DNA of 64,000 bases from Oceanidesulfovibrio marinus. GTDB lineage: Bacteria; Desulfobacterota; Desulfovibrionia; Desulfovibrionales; Desulfovibrionaceae. Position numbers and translations under genes: made by a program. This document shows, piece by piece, positions 23,680-32,576 of the stretch. Location of the stretch: positions 3,007,322-3,071,321 of the forward strand of contig NZ_CP039543.1 in NCBI RefSeq assembly GCF_013085545.1, given 5' to 3'. Under the pieces are notes generated by a model that was not told where the DNA came from, made no database searches, and was given only the letters and a program-made list of their open reading frames with translations. Position 1 is the stretch's first letter, and every line of letters begins with the position of its first letter.

Positions 23680-25521
23680 CTACTCCATGCCCATGGGCCG
23701 CGGCTGTCCGGAGTCCTTGCCGCGCATCAGGCCCAGGTACAGGGCGCAGTTGATGAGTCCGATGTGGCTGAAGGCCTGGGGGAAGTTGCCCAGCATGGCG
23801 CTGCTGGCCGGGTTCACCTCCTCGGACAGCAGGCCCAGGGGCGAGATGTAGTCCAGGGTGTGGAGGAAGAACTGCTCGGCTTCGTCGTTGCGGCCGGCCA
23901 GCACCAGCGCCTTGACCATCCAGAAGGAGCAGACCGCAAAGGCCCCCTCCTTGCCGCGCAGGCCGTCGTCTATGGTGTAGCGAAAGAGCAGCCCGTCTCC
24001 GGCCGAGAGGTGCTCCAGGGCGGCGTCGATGGTGCCCAGCACGCGGGGGTCGTCCCCGGGCAGAAAGCCCAGCACCGGGATGAGCAGATTGGCCGCGTCC
24101 AGCTCCTCGCCGTCGAACACGTCCACAAAGGAGTTGCGCTGCTTGTTGAACCCGCGCTCCAGCACGGCGTTGTGTATTGCATCACGGGTGGCGCGCCAAG
24201 CCTCCAGGGGCGCGTCAAAACCATTGGACTCGGCCATGCGCACGCCACGATCCAGGGCCACCCAGCACATCACCTTGGAGTACACGTTGTGGCGCGGCTC
24301 GCCGCGCATCTCCCAGATGCCCTGGTCCTTCTCCTGCCAGACCTCGGCGGCCATGTTCACGATGTCCCTGGTGTAGCGCCACTGCGCGCCGGAGAGGTTC
24401 CTGCCGTAGCGCGTGGTCTGGTAGATCATGTTGGTCAGCTCGCCGAAGATGTCGAGCTGAAACTGCTCGCTGGCGCCGTTGCCGATGCGCACGGGCTTTG
24501 CGTCCCTGTAGCCGCGGAGCTCGGAAAGGGTCCTCTCCTCCGCGCCGTCTTCGCCGTGCAGGCTGTAGAGCACCTGCAGCGTGCGGGCGCTGTCCTCCTT
24601 GGCGATCTTCTCATCGATCCACCGGATATAGTTCATGGCCTCCTGGTGGTGGCCCAGGTGGAAGAGAGCCTGCAGCAGGAAGGAGGAGTCCCGCACCCAG
24701 GAGAAGCGATAGTCCCAGTTGCGCTCGCCGCCCAGGGCCTCGGGCAGGGATGTCGTGGCCGCGGCCGCCACGGCGCCGGTGCGCGGGTTGGTCAAAAGCT
24801 TCAGAGCCAACTCGGAGCGCGTGACCACATGGCCCCAGACGTCATCCTCGAAAGCGCAGGCGCGCTTGCCCCCGCACTGCTCCAGCCAGTTGTTCCACCA
24901 CCGCCTGGTGCGCTCCATGGCGGCCTCGTTGGCTGCGTTGGAGGTATCGAAGTCCATATCGCCGTGCGCCAGTACAAGCCAGGCGCTCTGCCCTTCCTGG
25001 AGCACGAACCGGCTTGCCGCGCCCTCCTCGCCAATCTGGAAGTCGAGCGAGGTGACGAGTTGGAGCGCAAGATCGCCGTGGCTGGCGCGGATGCCGTGCT
25101 CTGTTTTTTCGTACTCCGGGGTCTCGGAGCCATACGCCGGGGCGGGCGCGAACAAGCCGTACATGCGGATGCTGCCCCAGGTGCAGTGCAACTTGCGATA
25201 GAGCACGGCCTGCTTGCTCTGCCCTACCACGGGCATGAAGTCCTGGATGACCATCTGGCCCTGGATGGTGCGGAAGGTGGTTTCCAGGATATTGGTGTGG
25301 CTGATGTAGCCGTGGAAGGAGTGGAACTTCTCCTCCGGCGTGACCAGGAAGCGGCCGCCGCGGCCGGGGTCCAGCAGAGCGCCGAAGACCGAGGGGGACT
25401 CGAACCATGGCAGGCACATCCAGTCCACTGAGCCGTTGCGGCCAATGAGCGCGCACGTCTCCAGGTTCCCGACTATGCCGTACTCCTCCAGGTCCAGGTA
25501 CTCCTTCTGCAACGCCCACAT
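23680..25521 (-). CDS. Glycoside hydrolase family 15 protein (glucoamylase/trehalase-like)
   Basis: 613 residues without a signal peptide. The N-terminal GH15 signature is present (YGIVGNLETCALIGRNG, then SVDWMCLPWFESPSVFGALLD), followed by the (alpha/alpha)6 barrel with RNWDYRFSWVRDSSF, a likely catalytic acid in GIWEMRGE and the C-terminal base region LLSEEVNP with GNFPQAFSHIGLINCA. Such intracellular proteins hydrolyse alpha-glucans, maltose or trehalose to glucose and often accompany trehalose or glycogen metabolism genes, which are not seen here. The ATG at 25521 is chosen because GAGG precedes it and homology begins there; the ATG at 25539 is an alternative. Confidence 0.9.
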   Translation of the reverse strand: MWALQKEYLDLEEYGIVGNLETCALIGRNGSVDWMCLPWFESPSVFGALLDPGRGGRFLVTPEEKFHSFHGYISHTNILETTFRTIQGQMVIQDFMPVVGQSKQAVLYRKLHCTWGSIRMYGLFAPAPAYGSETPEYEKTEHGIRASHGDLALQLVTSLDFQIGEEGAASRFVLQEGQSAWLVLAHGDMDFDTSNAANEAAMERTRRWWNNWLEQCGGKRACAFEDDVWGHVVTRSELALKLLTNPRTGAVAAAATTSLPEALGGERNWDYRFSWVRDSSFLLQALFHLGHHQEAMNYIRWIDEKIAKEDSARTLQVLYSLHGEDGAEERTLSELRGYRDAKPVRIGNGASEQFQLDIFGELTNMIYQTTRYGRNLSGAQWRYTRDIVNMAAEVWQEKDQGIWEMRGEPRHNVYSKVMCWVALDRGVRMAESNGFDAPLEAWRATRDAIHNAVLERGFNKQRNSFVDVFDGEELDAANLLIPVLGFLPGDDPRVLGTIDAALEHLSAGDGLLFRYTIDDGLRGKEGAFAVCSFWMVKALVLAGRNDEAEQFFLHTLDYISPLGLLSEEVNPASSAMLGNFPQAFSHIGLINCALYLGLMRGKDSGQPRPMGME

Positions 25522-25677
25522 GCCTGCCTCGCTTCCCATGAGTCCGTAGAGATCAAATGTGCTCGCCAGTCCGCAATCCTTATGCAAGATATTGCCATAA
25601 CCGGAGTTTGAAGTCTCGCGTGAGCCAAAGGAAGGTTTTCGGAAGACGCCGGCGGCAGCCTAACGCGACCGCGCCGG

Positions 25678-25818
25678 TTAGGGAGCCGGGGCGGCGCGAT
25701 CGAAAAGCAGCCTCACGGCCGATGCGTCAGCGACGTCGGCAGCGATTGCCTTGGCGCGTCCGCCGGCCTTTTCAATAGCGACGACGGCGCTCTGCACTTC
25801 GGCTTCATTGGAAAGGAA
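25678..25818 (-). pseudogene. Remnant of an SDR oxidoreductase gene
   Basis: Downstream of the AraC gene, on the same strand but another frame, about 45 codons translate to a sequence including EKAGGRAKAIAADVADASAV and LLFDRA, which matches the third-strand/alpha-helix region of classical SDR enzymes (the usual IEAAGGRA and ADVSD motifs). There is no TGxxxGIG loop before it and no NNAG or YxxxK after it, and it ends at a stop. It looks like the leftover of a deleted SDR gene. The surrounding 310-bp gap has nothing else recognisable. Confidence 0.6.
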
Positions 25819-25831
25819 GGGCCCCGCTTCC

Positions 25832-26671
25832 TCAGCGGCCGCGCTGGTACTGGCCCGGGGTGGCGGCTGTATGGGCGCGGAAGACGTTGGTGAAGTGGCT
25901 CTGGTCCGTGTGGCCGGTCTCCACGGCCACCTCGGCGATGGGCATGCCTGCCGCGAGCAGGACGCGCGCCTTGGCCATGCGCAGCTGCACCTGGTAGGCG
26001 TGCGGCGGCAAGCCTGTGGCGCGTTTGAACGCCCGCAGCACGGCGAACTCGCTACGCCCCGTGGCCGCTGCCAGATCGGCCAGGCGCACCGGCTCTGCCC
26101 AGTGCTCGTGCAACCACTCCCGCGCCAGCCGCACCGTGCGTGGCTCCGGGGCCGCCTCCGCTTCCTCGCCCCTCCGCGGGTCCGCGTGCCTTTCCAGCAG
26201 TCTGGCCACGCAGTCGAGCAGCAGCGACTCCTTGGCCAGCGCCGCATCTCCCCTCCGGATCGACTTGTGGAGCGCGCGTAACATCGCCAGCAGCCGCGCG
26301 TCGCGCACAACAGGCCTGGCAAAAACCAGCTCGCCGACCACGGACTCCAGGACCGACGCTGCAGCCTCGGCGATCAGGCCGCCGTCCAAATAGAACATGC
26401 GGTTGGACCAGGCGCCGTCGCGGGCCGGATTGCAGGCGTGCACCTCCTCCGGATGGATGAGCACGATCTCGCCCTGCTCCAGCCAGTCCGTGCGGCCGCG
26501 CAGAAACACCGTGCTCGCGCCCGATTCAACATACCCCACCGAGTACCCGGCGTGGGTGTGCTTGGGATAGGCCACGGTGTGATAGCTGGAAGCGCGGACC
26601 TCCAGACCGGGCAGATCCGGATCGCGCAGGAACTCAATCTCCCCGCTCACTGTTGGATAACGCGTGCTCAT
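25832..26671 (-). CDS. AraC-family transcriptional regulator
   Basis: 279 residues: an N-terminal cupin-like sensor domain (about 1-100, with HTHAGYSVGYVESG and HPEEVHACNP) and a C-terminal double helix-turn-helix (about 180-279, with LADLAAATGRSEFAVLRAFKRATG and the conserved ending GHTDQSHFTNVFRAHTAATPGQYQ). The ATG at 26671 is preceded by GGAG. It is divergent from the proline dehydrogenase gene across a 304-bp region filled with hairpins. The family often regulates amino-acid exporters or small catabolic genes. The SDR remnant behind it could have been its original target. Confidence 0.9.
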   Translation of the reverse strand: MSTRYPTVSGEIEFLRDPDLPGLEVRASSYHTVAYPKHTHAGYSVGYVESGASTVFLRGRTDWLEQGEIVLIHPEEVHACNPARDGAWSNRMFYLDGGLIAEAAASVLESVVGELVFARPVVRDARLLAMLRALHKSIRRGDAALAKESLLLDCVARLLERHADPRRGEEAEAAPEPRTVRLAREWLHEHWAEPVRLADLAAATGRSEFAVLRAFKRATGLPPHAYQVQLRMAKARVLLAAGMPIAEVAVETGHTDQSHFTNVFRAHTAATPGQYQRGR

Positions 26672-26743
26672 ATGTATGACTCCGGCAACTATAAACTGGT
26701 ACGCATCTGGCGGCCGTTTACGGCTTTGCCCCCGGCGGCCAGA

Positions 26744-26890
26744 GGAACACTGTTCCCCTGGACCCCAGACTTGGGTCCAGGGAGTCTTGCTCCCTGGCAG
26801 GGTGCCCGAGGGGCAGCGCCCCTCGGCAAACGCCTCCCAGTAAGGGGCCAATGGCCCCGTGCAGGGAGCTGGAGGGGCAGCGTCCCTCCA
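26744..26890. repeat. Array of six consecutive inverted repeats (intergenic hairpin element)
   Basis: Within 147 bp, six hairpin-forming palindromes follow one another: 26744-26756 (GGAACA/TGTTCC), 26758-26780 (CTGGACCC/GGGTCCAG), 26778-26796 (CAGGGAG/CTCCCTG), 26806-26826 (CCGAGGGGC/GCCCCTCGG), 26844-26858 (GGGGCCA/TGGCCCC) and 26870-26890 (TGGAGGG/CCCTCCA). They fill most of the gap between the divergent araC and proline dehydrogenase genes. The arrangement resembles dispersed intergenic repeats seen in Desulfovibrio genomes, but I cannot count copies from this window. Confidence 0.7.
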
Positions 26891-26975
26891 AGCCCGAATA
26901 GTCCAAAGCGCAAGAACGTACAAGACGCGGCCACGCCGCCGGGGTAGCTGGTCTGGAAAACCCTGGAGGAGAATC

Positions 26976-27950
26976 ATGCGGTTATGGCAACGATCGATGA
27001 TCGCCCTGGCGCGCAGCCGGGCGGTGACCGAATTCATGCACGGCTCGCGGGTCGTGCGGCCCTTTTCACGGCGGTTAGTGGGCGGCGGCAACGCCGCCGA
27101 GGCAATAGAGACAGCGCAGGAGCTGGCGCAAAGGAGCATCGCCACCTCGCTCTTTTTTCTGGGCGAGTACGTGGATTCCGAGGAGCTCGTGCGCGAGAAC
27201 GTAGAGGCGCTGCTGCAGGCTGTACCGGCCATGGCAAAGGCCGGGCTGCCTTTGCACGTGTCCGTGGACCCCACGCAGATCGGCTCCATGCTCTCCTGGT
27301 CCCTGTGCCGGGAGAACGCGTTCTGCATTGCGCGGGCCGTGGCCGACGCGGCGGCTGCGCATCCATTGGCACAGGCGCGCACGCCGGGGCCGGCGCTCAT
27401 GCTGGACATGGAGGACGCGAGTGTAAACCGCGAGACTCTGGCCCTGTACCATGATCTGCGTCAGGAAGGCCTGCCGGCGGCCGTGACCATCCAGTCCTAC
27501 CTGCACCGCTCAATGGATGACCTCAAGGAGCTTGCGGCAGGCGGCGCCTTTGTCCGGCTGGTGAAAGGCGCATTCGCCGAGTCCCCGGCCATCGCCCACA
27601 CGGTGCGCAGCGCCCGCGATGCTTCGTACAAGACGGCGGTGAACCTGCTCTTTGCTCCAGAATCGCGCGAGAACGGCGTCTACCCGGCCCTGGGCACGCA
27701 CGACCACGCCATGATCGCCTACGCGGCGGAGGTGGCTGCGAAAAACGGCTGGCGACGCGACCAGTGGGAAATCGAGATGCTCTACGGCGTGCGGCCCGCG
27801 TATCAGCGCCGGCTGGTGGACGAAGGCTTTTGCCTGCGGCTCTACCTGCCATTCGGCAGATCCTGGTGGCCGTACTCCATCCGCCGCATCGGGGAGACGC
27901 CGCGCAACCTCGCCTTTGTGCTGCGCGCGGCCGTGGGCGCGGGCCGATAG
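26976..27950 (+). CDS. Proline dehydrogenase (monofunctional)
   Basis: 324 residues, the size of the single-domain FAD proline dehydrogenases, which oxidise L-proline to delta-1-pyrroline-5-carboxylate and pass electrons to the quinone pool. Visible are the TIM-barrel motifs: SLFFLGEYV, LMLDMEDAS, RLVKGAFAES (flavin contacts) and the C-terminal YLPFGRSWWPYSIRRIGE, whose paired arginines bind the proline carboxylate. GGAGGA sits just before the ATG at 26976. No P5C dehydrogenase gene is adjacent, so the second step must be encoded elsewhere. The divergent AraC gene is a candidate regulator. Confidence 0.9.
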   Translation: MRLWQRSMIALARSRAVTEFMHGSRVVRPFSRRLVGGGNAAEAIETAQELAQRSIATSLFFLGEYVDSEELVRENVEALLQAVPAMAKAGLPLHVSVDPTQIGSMLSWSLCRENAFCIARAVADAAAAHPLAQARTPGPALMLDMEDASVNRETLALYHDLRQEGLPAAVTIQSYLHRSMDDLKELAAGGAFVRLVKGAFAESPAIAHTVRSARDASYKTAVNLLFAPESRENGVYPALGTHDHAMIAYAAEVAAKNGWRRDQWEIEMLYGVRPAYQRRLVDEGFCLRLYLPFGRSWWPYSIRRIGETPRNLAFVLRAAVGAGR

Positions 27951-28090
27951 GGAGGGTCCACTCCACGGTGAACATGGTGGCCGTTCCCCCGCGGCCCAGC
28001 GCTCTGCGTCTGCTCGATCCTGGGCGGCGGCACGCCTGCTACCGCCCAAGATTTCTTCAAGATATTTTCAAAAAAGTTTCCAGGTAGTCT

Positions 28091-28540
28091 CTAGGACCAG
28101 TTTTGCAGCTCGATGATGTTGCCTTCCGGGTCTGCGGCGTAAACCATGGTGAGCAGGCCCACGCCGGGCACCTCACGCTCCACCACCTCGCCCACGGCCG
28201 TGCCGCCGTGCTCCAGCAGACTCTGAAATGTCGCCCGCACGTCGTCCACGGCAAAGGCGATGTGGCCCAGGCCGATGCGGTTGGCGGCCGGTTCCGGCCG
28301 GTCCAGCATCTCCTTGTACGAGAAAATCTCCAGGGTCGGGCCGGTATCGCCGTGGCCGGGCAGGCGCAGATGCTCGCCTTCCAGCACGGCGTTGGTCAGG
28401 CCGGTGCCCTGGTCCAGCCAGTCGCCGGACAATGAGCGCTGCGGCGGCACGGGCACGCAGCCGAAAACGTTCTGATAGAAGGCGGACAAGGCGCGCCAAT
28501 CCTTGCTGACAATATTGGTATGGGCAAAGCGTGTGGGCAT
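28091..28540 (-). CDS. VOC-family (glyoxalase/bleomycin resistance-like) protein
   Basis: 149 residues forming two beta-alpha-beta-beta-beta modules of the vicinal oxygen chelate superfamily: FAHTNIVSKDWRALSAFYQ at the N-terminus and LGHIAFAVDDVRATFQSLLE in the middle. It ends with VYAADPEGNIIELQNWS, where the final Glu is a usual metal ligand. GGAG precedes the ATG at 28540. It stands divergent from the alpha/beta hydrolase gene. The family covers lyases, dioxygenases and drug-binding proteins; the substrate is unknown. Confidence 0.85.
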   Translation of the reverse strand: MPTRFAHTNIVSKDWRALSAFYQNVFGCVPVPPQRSLSGDWLDQGTGLTNAVLEGEHLRLPGHGDTGPTLEIFSYKEMLDRPEPAANRIGLGHIAFAVDDVRATFQSLLEHGGTAVGEVVEREVPGVGLLTMVYAADPEGNIIELQNWS

Positions 28541-28652
28541 GACAGCTCCGAAGCATTGAAAGTTCGCGGCAGGGTCGTGCAAAACAACGTTTTTTGGAGT
28601 ACGCCATGGCCACAGACTCCGGCAACCCTCTTGCACACCAAGGAGCCGCGCC

Positions 28653-29447
28653 ATGAACTCGATGACTGTGGATGGGGAAACGATTCTGTACAAGGAGGTC
28701 GGCGAAGGCCCACCCTTTGTTTTCATCTCCGGCCTGGGCGGCCTTGCCGAGGAGTGGCAGGCCGACATGCTGCACTTTGCCAGCTCCATGCGCTGCCTCT
28801 CGCTGGAGCATCCCGGCATCGGCGGAACGCCTTTACCCACAGAACCCTGCGGCGCGATGGAGATGGCCGACCGCATCGCCGCCGGCCTGCGCGCCCTGGA
28901 TGTGGAGTCCGCCACGGTGCTGGGCATGTCCCTGGGCGGAGCCGTGGCCCAAGAGCTGGCCCTGCGCCATCCGGATCTCGTGGGCAGACTGGTGCTCACC
29001 AGCGCATTCGCCCGGCTGGATACCCGCTCCAAGCGCGCCATCTCCACCCTGGTAAAGCTCATGGAGTGCGGCGACCTTCGAACCGCCATCCGCATGTTCT
29101 ACTGGGTCGGGTTCGGCGCCACGTTTTACGACAAGAACCTGCCTGCTCTGGACGCGGCCGTGGACGAGTACGTGGCCGATCCCATCGACTACGCCGTGTT
29201 CGAGTACCAGCTGGACGCCTGCCTGACCCACGATGCGATGGACCGGCTGGGCCGGATCGCCTGCCCGACCCTGGTGACGCACGGCGCGGCCGATCTGCTG
29301 GTGCGGCCGTATCTGGCTCAGGAGCTGGCGGACGGCATACCGGACGCACGGCTGGTGCTGCTGGAGGACGGCGGCCACAGCTGCAACTGGGAGCAGCCGG
29401 AGCGCTTCCACAGCGAGGTGGACGCGTTCATCGCCGCAACCAGCTAG
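28653..29447 (+). CDS. Alpha/beta-hydrolase fold protein
   Basis: 264 residues, cytosolic. The nucleophile elbow GMSLGGAV carries the catalytic Ser (about residue 93); the acid is in HGAADLLV and the base in DGGHSCNW. Overall it resembles 3-oxoadipate enol-lactonase and related small-molecule esterases. AAGGAG precedes the ATG. The gene is followed by a strong bidirectional terminator and is divergent from the VOC gene. No pathway neighbours help assign a substrate. Confidence 0.87.
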   Translation: MNSMTVDGETILYKEVGEGPPFVFISGLGGLAEEWQADMLHFASSMRCLSLEHPGIGGTPLPTEPCGAMEMADRIAAGLRALDVESATVLGMSLGGAVAQELALRHPDLVGRLVLTSAFARLDTRSKRAISTLVKLMECGDLRTAIRMFYWVGFGATFYDKNLPALDAAVDEYVADPIDYAVFEYQLDACLTHDAMDRLGRIACPTLVTHGAADLLVRPYLAQELADGIPDARLVLLEDGGHSCNWEQPERFHSEVDAFIAATS

Positions 29448-29473
29448 ACCGCCGGCCCCATCCCAAACAAAAT

Positions 29474-29510
29474 GCCGGTCCTCGCGTGGAGGACCGGCTT
29501 CCTTTCTTTT
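29474..29510. terminator. Bidirectional terminator between convergent genes
   Basis: A perfect 10-bp stem (arms 29474-29483 and 29489-29498, 5-nt loop) followed on the plus strand by a T-rich tract (29499-29510). On the minus strand the stem is followed by ATTTTG. It separates the plus-strand hydrolase from the minus-strand phytase-like gene. Confidence 0.8.
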
Positions 29511-29523
29511 CAAAGCAATTGCG

Positions 29524-30960
29524 CTACTCGGCGCTCAGGTCCACGATGTAGAGGGTATTGCCGTCGATGGTGCCGGCGTCGAGGTACTTCTGGTGCAGCT
29601 TGCCATCCGTGGCCCAGAGAGCAAAGTCGTCATCGTTGAGCACGCCCAGGGTGTGGTCGTTGATGACCCAGAGCCCTTCCATCTTGTCGTGCGGATAGCC
29701 TACGGTCTTGACCATATCCACAACCAGGGACTTCTGCACCGGCTCGATGCCTTTGGCGGCCAGAGCGTCCCAGCCGCCGTCCTTCACCGCCTGCTCCACG
29801 GTCTTGCCGTCAATGAGCAGGCCCAGCGTCTCGTCCTGGATGGTCCCCGCCGCGGTAACGGCTTCGAGGTTCGTGCCCGTGCTCAGGTCGATTCTGTAGA
29901 TGTGCTTCTGCGCATCGGGCTTCTGCAGGGCGAAACCGCCGTCGCGCTCGTCCACGATGAATACGGTGTCGGACAGGGCCACAATCTCGGAGTTGGAGTT
30001 GGCCGGCTTCTCCTGCTTGTAGAGGTACTGCGCGATAGCCCCGCTTTTCAGGTTCACGGTAACGATGCGCGTGACGTCCTGCTTCTGCAGGTCCTTGCTG
30101 GGGTTGCGCATGGTGGACTGCATGATGCCCACCAACGTCGTCTCATCCGGAGTGACTGCGAGGCCTTCCATGCCGCGGTTGGGCCGGCGGTTGGCAAACT
30201 CGGCCGGAAGGTTGATCCTGGTGCGTGTGTCGTTGGAGAACGGATTGATGCGGCCTATCTCCCTGCCCTCGGCGTCGAAGTGGACAATGTGCGGGCCATA
30301 CTCGTCGCTGACCCAGAAGGTGCCGTCGGACAAGGCCACGAGACCCTCGCCGTCCAGGCCAAAATCATCCAGCCGCAGCGGGTTGTAGTCCGTACTGGCA
30401 GCGTCGTCGTTGAAGGGCTTGGAGCTGTCCGCCAGGATCGGATTGCCTTCGGCGTCGTATGGCGTCTCGCCGGTACCGCCCAGGTCCGAGGAGTTGGGCA
30501 GGCCGCTGATGGGTGTGCCGTCCGGCCGGCGCAGCAGGATGGTCTTGATCAGCGACACGGAGCCGTCCTCGCGGAGCTCGAACCGACCGATGCGCGGGGT
30601 GTACTCGGGCGTGGGAAAGACCTTGCCGTTGCCGTACTTGCCCTTGTACGAGGCGTTGGGGCCGCGGTCCGTGAGGGCGTAGAACTGGTTGGCCACGGTG
30701 GGATGCGCCGTCATGGAGGAGCCGAACCCGCCGTTGCGGATCTCGAAGGTCTGGCCCGGCTTCTGCGTATCGGGCAGGTCGTCCCGCAGTACGGTATACG
30801 GCAGCAGAACACCTTCCTTGGGCACGTTTTTCAGCGCTTTTTCGAGAACGTCCGTGTTCTGCTTGCCGCCGGCAAAGGCCGGCATGCAGGCGATAGATAG
30901 CGCGCACAGGCACGATACGCCGGCAATTGCACAGATCGACAGCTTCCTTCCCCAGTCCAC
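29524..30960 (-). CDS. Exported esterase-like phytase family protein
   Basis: 478 residues with a signal peptide ending in PAFA (residues about 1-31), so it acts in the periplasm or outside. The mature part is a predicted beta-propeller of the 'esterase-like activity of phytase' family. It includes GGFGSSMTAHPTVANQFYALTDRGPN near the start, then DGEGLVALSDGTFWVSDEYGPHIVHFDAEG, RGMEGLAVTP and DKMEGLWVINDHTLGVLNDDDF, which contribute the acidic and aromatic residues typical of these propellers. Translation is best started at the GTG at 30960, preceded by AAGGAG; a GTG at 30999 would add 13 residues before the signal peptide. Homologs are sometimes induced by phosphate stress, but the activity on phytate is not established for most members. 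Confidence 0.82.
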   Translation of the reverse strand: MDWGRKLSICAIAGVSCLCALSIACMPAFAGGKQNTDVLEKALKNVPKEGVLLPYTVLRDDLPDTQKPGQTFEIRNGGFGSSMTAHPTVANQFYALTDRGPNASYKGKYGNGKVFPTPEYTPRIGRFELREDGSVSLIKTILLRRPDGTPISGLPNSSDLGGTGETPYDAEGNPILADSSKPFNDDAASTDYNPLRLDDFGLDGEGLVALSDGTFWVSDEYGPHIVHFDAEGREIGRINPFSNDTRTRINLPAEFANRRPNRGMEGLAVTPDETTLVGIMQSTMRNPSKDLQKQDVTRIVTVNLKSGAIAQYLYKQEKPANSNSEIVALSDTVFIVDERDGGFALQKPDAQKHIYRIDLSTGTNLEAVTAAGTIQDETLGLLIDGKTVEQAVKDGGWDALAAKGIEPVQKSLVVDMVKTVGYPHDKMEGLWVINDHTLGVLNDDDFALWATDGKLHQKYLDAGTIDGNTLYIVDLSAE

Positions 30961-31117
30961 ATTCGACTCCTTCGTTGCGTGTTTGGCGACGGTCGGCACT
31001 TCCTATTCAGAAAGTGAGAATCCTGAATACTTCCGTCACCACGAACACAATCGTGTGCCGATACTGTGAAAAAACCATCACGACACAGGCGCAGCAAAGG
31101 TATGGATTGGGGAAAGC

Positions 31118-32032
31118 TCAGCTCCGGCCGTGCTCCATGAAGAAGGTGAACAGCACCTCGGTAGCGTTGAGGGCCTTGGACGGCGTATCCCCCCGGCGCG
31201 AGCCCTTCTGCCCGCCCGGCCAGGCGTGCCCGCCTTTCTGCACGAGGTACTGGACAACGTCGCGGCCCTGCGGGCAGGCATAGGTGCGGACCAGTACCGC
31301 GCCGCCCGCCGTGGCGCTGTCCGTGGCCTGGCCGCAGCCGTTGGCCCGGGCCCAGAACTCGCCCTGGTAGGCTGCCGGCTTGAGCGGCGTCCCGTCCCAG
31401 GCGTCGGGGAAGCGGCCGCCGGTCTGACCGCCATGGAGCGGGATGGATTTGTCCCGAGCGCCGTTGACGATCATGGCACTCACCGGGTGCGGCGGTATGG
31501 GTTCATCCCCGAACAGCCCGCCCACCACCGGCCCGATGGCCGCAATCTTGCCTGAAAGCTCGATACCCAGGCGGTGGGTCATCATCGCGCCGTTGGACAT
31601 GCCGGTGACGTAGATGCGCCTGGGATCGGCATGGTTCTCGGCCACGAGCCTGTCGATGAGCGCGCTGATGAAGCCCACGTCGTCCACATCCTGCTTCATG
31701 GCGTAACCGCAGCAGTGGCGGGCGTTCCACGTCTTCAGCCCCCGCATCCGGGAAAAACGGCTGGTGCCCTCCGGGTAGACCACGATGCAGCCGTGCGGCA
31801 CGGCCAGCTCCGTAAAGCCGGTCATGCGCTCGGCGCTCTCGGCATTGCCGCCCCCACCGTGCAGCACGATGATGGCCGGGACCTTCAGATCCAGGGCGGC
31901 AATCTGCGGCTCCCGGATGATGTACCGGCGCTCGACTCCGTTGTGGATGAGGGTCCCTTCACCGGCCATGGCGCTGGTAGCGGACAGCACCGTCAGCATC
32001 AGGAAAACCAGAAGAACGCGAGGCATTGTCAT
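31118..32032 (-). CDS. Exported esterase, PHB depolymerase/feruloyl esterase family (LpqC-like)
   Basis: 304 residues with a signal peptide (about 1-23, ending in SAMA). The alpha/beta-hydrolase core has an oxyanion strand VLHGGGGNAESAE, the nucleophile motif GMSNGAMM (Ser near residue 147) and a C-terminal GGHAWPGG with the catalytic His. The substrate is probably an ester-linked polymer or oligomer outside the cell. GGAG lies 8 nt before the ATG at 32032; the ATG at 32026 is an alternative. It is separated from the phytase-like gene by about 157 nt and may be transcribed with it. Confidence 0.85.
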   Translation of the reverse strand: MTMPRVLLVFLMLTVLSATSAMAGEGTLIHNGVERRYIIREPQIAALDLKVPAIIVLHGGGGNAESAERMTGFTELAVPHGCIVVYPEGTSRFSRMRGLKTWNARHCCGYAMKQDVDDVGFISALIDRLVAENHADPRRIYVTGMSNGAMMTHRLGIELSGKIAAIGPVVGGLFGDEPIPPHPVSAMIVNGARDKSIPLHGGQTGGRFPDAWDGTPLKPAAYQGEFWARANGCGQATDSATAGGAVLVRTYACPQGRDVVQYLVQKGGHAWPGGQKGSRRGDTPSKALNATEVLFTFFMEHGRS

Positions 32033-32178
32033 GGTGCATCTCCGTGTCTCGTGTGGTGGGCGCGCAGACCCCTTTGGTCTTCCCTTGGGCCTGCGATTCT
32101 TCACATATACGCGTCTCCGTGGTTCGTGTCCGCCGATTCAAAAACTTTGCACATTCTCCAACATATCCGTGCAGACGC

Positions 32179-32210
32179 AAAAAGCCGGCCGCGTCTGGGA
32201 CACGGCCGAC
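32179..32210 (-). terminator. Intrinsic terminator of the marR-MFS-cupin operon
   Basis: On the minus strand a 10-bp stem (arms 32210-32201 and 32193-32184, two wobble pairs, 7-nt loop) is followed by five T (32183-32179). It lies about 38 nt downstream of the cupin stop codon. Confidence 0.75.
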
Positions 32211-32247
32211 TCTATGTCTAACAATTTAGACGCCAGAATCGGGATAG

Positions 32248-32547
32248 CTACACGGTCCGATCCGGATGGATGATCACCAACTTGGTGTCGTCCTCCAGGA
32301 TGTCGAGCTGGTGCACCGTGCCGGGGGGCAGCTCGATGAGCGCCGGGGCAACGTGCTTCTGCGGCGTTTCCTCGTCGCTGCGCTCCAGGATGATGGCGCC
32401 GGTCACGACCACGATGTACTCCAGGTAGTCGTGCGGTTCCTTGGGCGACATATCCTCGCTGCCGGCAAGGACCACTTCCACCTCGAACTCGTTGCCTGCG
32501 CCGATGAACAGGCGCGTGATGTCGGGCACATGGGGACTCTCAGACAT
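32248..32547 (-). CDS. Small cupin-domain protein
   Basis: 99 residues forming a single beta-barrel cupin: the first motif region is DYLEYIVVVTGAIILE, and the second LIELPPGTVHQLDILEDDTKLVIIHP with a conserved His. AAGGAGGT precedes the ATG. It is the last gene of a marR-MFS-cupin operon (29-nt gap to the transporter). It could sense or modify the compound exported by the transporter; metal ligands are incomplete, so enzymatic activity is uncertain. Confidence 0.82.
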   Translation of the reverse strand: MSESPHVPDITRLFIGAGNEFEVEVVLAGSEDMSPKEPHDYLEYIVVVTGAIILERSDEETPQKHVAPALIELPPGTVHQLDILEDDTKLVIIHPDRTV

Positions 32548-32576
32548 GGCTACCTCCTTGCGACGCCGCTCCGGCG

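Noticed and set aside
23500-25431. 643-codon open frame opposite the GH15 gene
   Set aside because: Shadow of a gene whose GH15 motifs are all on the minus strand.
26744-26890. Tandem hairpins considered as a CRISPR array
   Set aside because: The stems differ in sequence and length and there are no regular spacers or cas genes.
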